DNA from: Ancylostoma caninum
Lineage: Eukaryota; Nematoda; Chromadorea; Rhabditida; Ancylostomatidae
DNA: 64,000 nucleotides
Reading direction: 5' to 3'
Assembly: GCA_037903475.1 (NCBI GenBank)
Contig: JBAJFG010000206.1
Coordinates: forward strand, 124,001-188,000
Position numbers and translations under genes: made by a program. Every line of letters begins with the position of its first letter. Position 1 is the first letter of the stretch. Below, in pieces: positions 61,346 through 64,000 of the stretch. Under the pieces are notes generated by a model, which was not told where the DNA came from, searched no databases, and saw only the letters and a program-made list of their open reading frames with translations.

Positions 61346-62680
61346 TAGTTCCTGGGCTGGACGCATGACGGCGCCCTGTCCAAGAACTACATCCGACTTT
61401 GTCTGCGCTTGCGCTTTTTGAGATGAAGCTTATGTTTAGCTTCATTCTTGGCACAGCAAATTCACGAAGAGCCCACTTTTCTTGTGGAATTTGGGCAAGC
61501 ATACTTTTTAGGTAATTCCTTCAGCGCAAGAGCTACATGTGAGCATGTTGCCCAAGTTTTTTGTTACAAGAGAATGAATTCCTTTCTCCTCCTCACAAAC
61601 ATCTTATAAGAATTACTTTCTCCGACCCACACGAGACTGGATCAGACTTGAACGAACTGAAGTCATTGCATGAAAACGCATCTACTGCCGACCAAAGAGG
61701 AGTTATAGAAGCCTTGATTGAAGCGGAACTGTTGATTAGTTCATATTCATAGGAGTATAATAACTCCTTTTCATAAGAACTACTTCAGGTTTAGACAGTT
61801 AGCATTTGTGAAGGAAAGCGTCGATAGTGTATGTCTTAAACCACTTTGCAAAACCCTTGCAGACTCCATCGATTCTAACGCAGAATACGAAGAAATTTTG
61901 CTCAACTATCGATGTCACCGGTGGTGACAACATGAAAGTGCAAACTTTTATAAAATGGATACTGAACAAGCTTGGTGATCCTGTGTTGGTCTTGCACAAT
62001 AATCAAACGACTTTTTAAGCTGGTTGCCGACCCGACAGAAATGATCTGAGAAAGTTAACCACGAGGAGGAGAGAAATCAGAAATGATGGATTGATCAGAA
62101 TTCCACCCACTTTCCGCTCTATCCTGAAGAGTAGGTGGAGGGTAATGCAAATATAGCATTTGAATGGCAACTTTCAAAACTGGACCATTCGCAGGTTTTG
62201 TTTTGCACATAGCTGATCTTCCTGTTGCCTCCGAGTACTCAGTCAAATTCGACGAAGTCCTGAGCTCAGTCGTGTGAGTTCTATCTCTATTCTTGTCAAT
62301 GATCTCTGCAACATTTATAGACTTTTTCGGAAAAGAATCGAGAAGGAATTACCGGTGCGACGTTCCGCAGGACCGTTGCTCACTCCCTTTCCAGTAAAGT
62401 GGAAATGGGCGTGGCCAACATTTTTTCTCGTTGGTTAGCCGCGTTGCTTTGCTGCCGTATTGATGATCATAGAGATGTGTTTTCCCGGCAATAGTGCGTA
62501 CACAAGAGATGAAGTATCAAATAGCACTATGGTTCCCGCTTAATAGATGAAGAGAACTATAATTCTTTTGAACCACCTTCTTAATAACCACGTACGTACT
62601 TGTTACGGTGCATTTTTGTAGTTTTAGGGATGATCAAAGTCGTTTATGGTTTTGTTACACTTTTACATTTGTTGCAACGT
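61346..62680. other. spacer before rRNA-like segment, no gene seen
   Basis: AT-rich sequence. Short open frames at 61561-61752 and 61827-62018 carry no domain I recognise, and no 5.8S or ITS-like sequence is visible before the 28S match. Confidence 0.45.
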
Positions 62681-62689
62681 TGAGAAATG

Positions 62690-64000
62690 TAGCGCATAAG
62701 TGTGAGTTCGAGTGCTGCTGGGTGTTTAAAGTCCCTCTGATGGAAGCCACATTCATGAAAGGGTTTGAGACCTGTGCAGACAGTACAGCAAGCCGTACGG
62801 CCATATCTTGTAGTCGGGTTGCTTGATTGTACACCCTAAATTGAGTGATAAACTAGGGCTAAATATAGACTTGAATTGGATAGTAAACAAGTACCGTAAA
62901 AGAACTTTGAAGACAGTTCTTGAGTACGTGGAATCGCTGGAGTGGAACCGCAGAGGGTTGACGATGTCGGGTTATTTTTCTAAAGTCGCTTAATTGTGAC
63001 GGAGGAAGATGTATTCTGCCTATGGCTGACAGCACTGGCTGTGCGTTTCGAACCGCTCACGTTGCCCACTTCGATGGGGTCTAGTCTGCGAGGAGGGTTT
63101 GTCGTGGCTAGTATTTTATTCTTGCAGGGTGTCAGTGGGAAAGTTCTCTTCGATCCATCTTGAAACATGGTCAGAGGGATGTAACTTGTACGCAAATCAA
63201 AGGGTGGAGAAACTTTTGACAGAATGAAAGTAAAGGTCACTAAACCGGGTGGAATCGCTTTTCGAGGAGCCGTGGTCATGTCTCGTCCGCTCGCAGGTGG
63301 ACAGCGGTAAGGCATGAAGGACCCGAAATATGGTGAACTATATCTGAGCAGGACGATGTCGGAGGACACTCTTGTGAAAGTCCATGCCGGTTCTGACGCG
63401 CAAATCCATTGATAGACTTGGGTATAGGGGCAAAAGACTAATCGGACCATCTAGTAGCTGATTTCCACCGAAGTTTCTCTCAGGATAGCTGGAGTTCTTT
63501 GTGGTTATATCCGCTAAAGCGAATTATTAGAAGACTTCGGGTTGAAACCACCTCAACCTATTCACCAACTTTCAATGCGTATGTTGTCTCGGTTTCTTCG
63601 TTGAACTGTTGACACGAACGCGAGCTCCAAGTGGGCCATTTTTGGCAAGCAGAGCTGGCGCTGTGGGAAGAACCAAACATTGTGCCTATTTTCTCGCTCA
63701 TGAGACTCAATAAAAGGGGTCGCTCCGATGTAGACAGCAGGACGGTGGCTATAAGTGTCGGTACCGGCTAAGAGCGCAACTCACCCTCCAAATCAACCAG
63801 CCCTGAAATGCATGAACGGTGAATCCTTGAGCGAGAGGCCTATACACAGTTGGCTCATGCGTAGTGTAGGCCGCAACGAGTAGGAAGGTCGTCGGTTGCT
63901 CCGAAGGCTTTGGGCGTAGGCCCAGCTGGATCTTCCACCTCTGCAGATCTCGGTGGTAGTAGCGAAAATTCAAGTTCGATCCTTGAAGACTGAAGTGGAG
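62690..64000 (+). rRNA. divergent 28S (LSU) rRNA segment, probable pseudogene, runs off window
   Basis: Plus-strand sequence follows eukaryotic LSU rRNA in order. Landmarks: GGCTAAATATAGAC, GTAAACAAGTACCGT and GAGTACGTGGAATCG (62858-62935); AATGAAAGTAAAGGTCACT (63223-63241); GACTTGGGTATAGGGG and GACTAATCGGACCATCTAGT (63415-63455); TCAGGATAGCTGGAG (63480-63494); GTGGGCCATTTTTGGCAAGC and GGCGCTGTGGGA (63632-63668); AAATCAACCAGCCCTGAAA (63790-63808); GGTGGTAGTAGC (63952-63963); CTTGAAGACTGAAGTGGAG (63982-64000). Usually invariant stretches carry substitutions and deletions, for example the GAGGGAAAGTTGAA block after GTACCGT is missing, so it is probably a pseudogene or a transferred fragment. 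The first few hundred bases of LSU, 5.8S and ITS are not seen upstream. Confidence 0.88.

Noticed and set aside
62980..63450. 156-codon minus-strand ORF
   Set aside because: It lies antisense to the 28S rRNA-like segment, whose landmarks explain the sequence, and an in-frame stop directly precedes its ATG.

Overview
The window looks like nuclear DNA of a nematode, most likely a strongylid (hookworm-type) worm. It is intron-rich, has no operon-like bacterial gene packing, and is saturated with Tc1/mariner, TTAA-target, RTE and Penelope-type mobile DNA. The species call is inference from gene style and repeat content.

The only clear host genes are two tandem UDP-glucuronosyl/glucosyltransferase (UGT) genes, both on the minus strand. 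UGT-A occupies 582-16573 and UGT-B 31377-54067. I could trace every exon of both by splice sites and reading frame. Each has 14 coding exons; exons 2-14 have exactly the same length in both genes (102, 75, 43, 90, 111, 152, 141, 92, 137, 86, 137, 96, 175 nt) and only exon 1 differs (147 versus 150 nt). The products are 527 and 528 residues, with signal peptide, UGT signature and C-terminal membrane anchor, and neither has an internal stop. They are an intact tandem duplicate pair of a detoxification enzyme family. UGT-A (16 kb) and UGT-B (23 kb) differ in intron size, mainly through different transposon insertions.

Repeats fill most of the remainder. UGT-A introns hold three TTAA-flanked elements (868-1289, 3911-4659, 7479-8233), a mariner with a foldback inside it (5798-6520) and a tandem-repeat/CA-microsatellite element (10459-11407). 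The intergenic interval 16574-31376 carries a large foldback split by a retroposon-like insertion (17975-20890), a tRNA-like inverted pair (about 21990-22216), a 2.8-kb RTE retrotransposon with a perfect 17-bp target duplication (23532-26345), and a mariner nested in a mariner (26792-28947). UGT-B introns hold RTE and mariner remnants, a palindromic MITE, a second copy of the microsatellite element (41177-42644), a mariner relic (44143-45021), a Penelope-like element inside an RTE relic (49520-50872) and a 1.9-kb foldback with about 600-bp arms (51795-53670).

Upstream of UGT-B (54068-64000) are further mariners, a GC-rich foldback, a tRNA-derived SINE, a nearly intact maT-like (DD37D) transposon broken by a single stop codon (60063-61345) and, running off the right edge, about 1.3 kb of divergent large-subunit (28S) rRNA sequence. 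No CRISPR, prophage or new multigene system is visible. The most distinctive observations are the matched exon architecture of the UGT pair, the nested insertions with readable target duplications, the stranded 28S segment and an unrecognised repeat family with a conserved coding tail.
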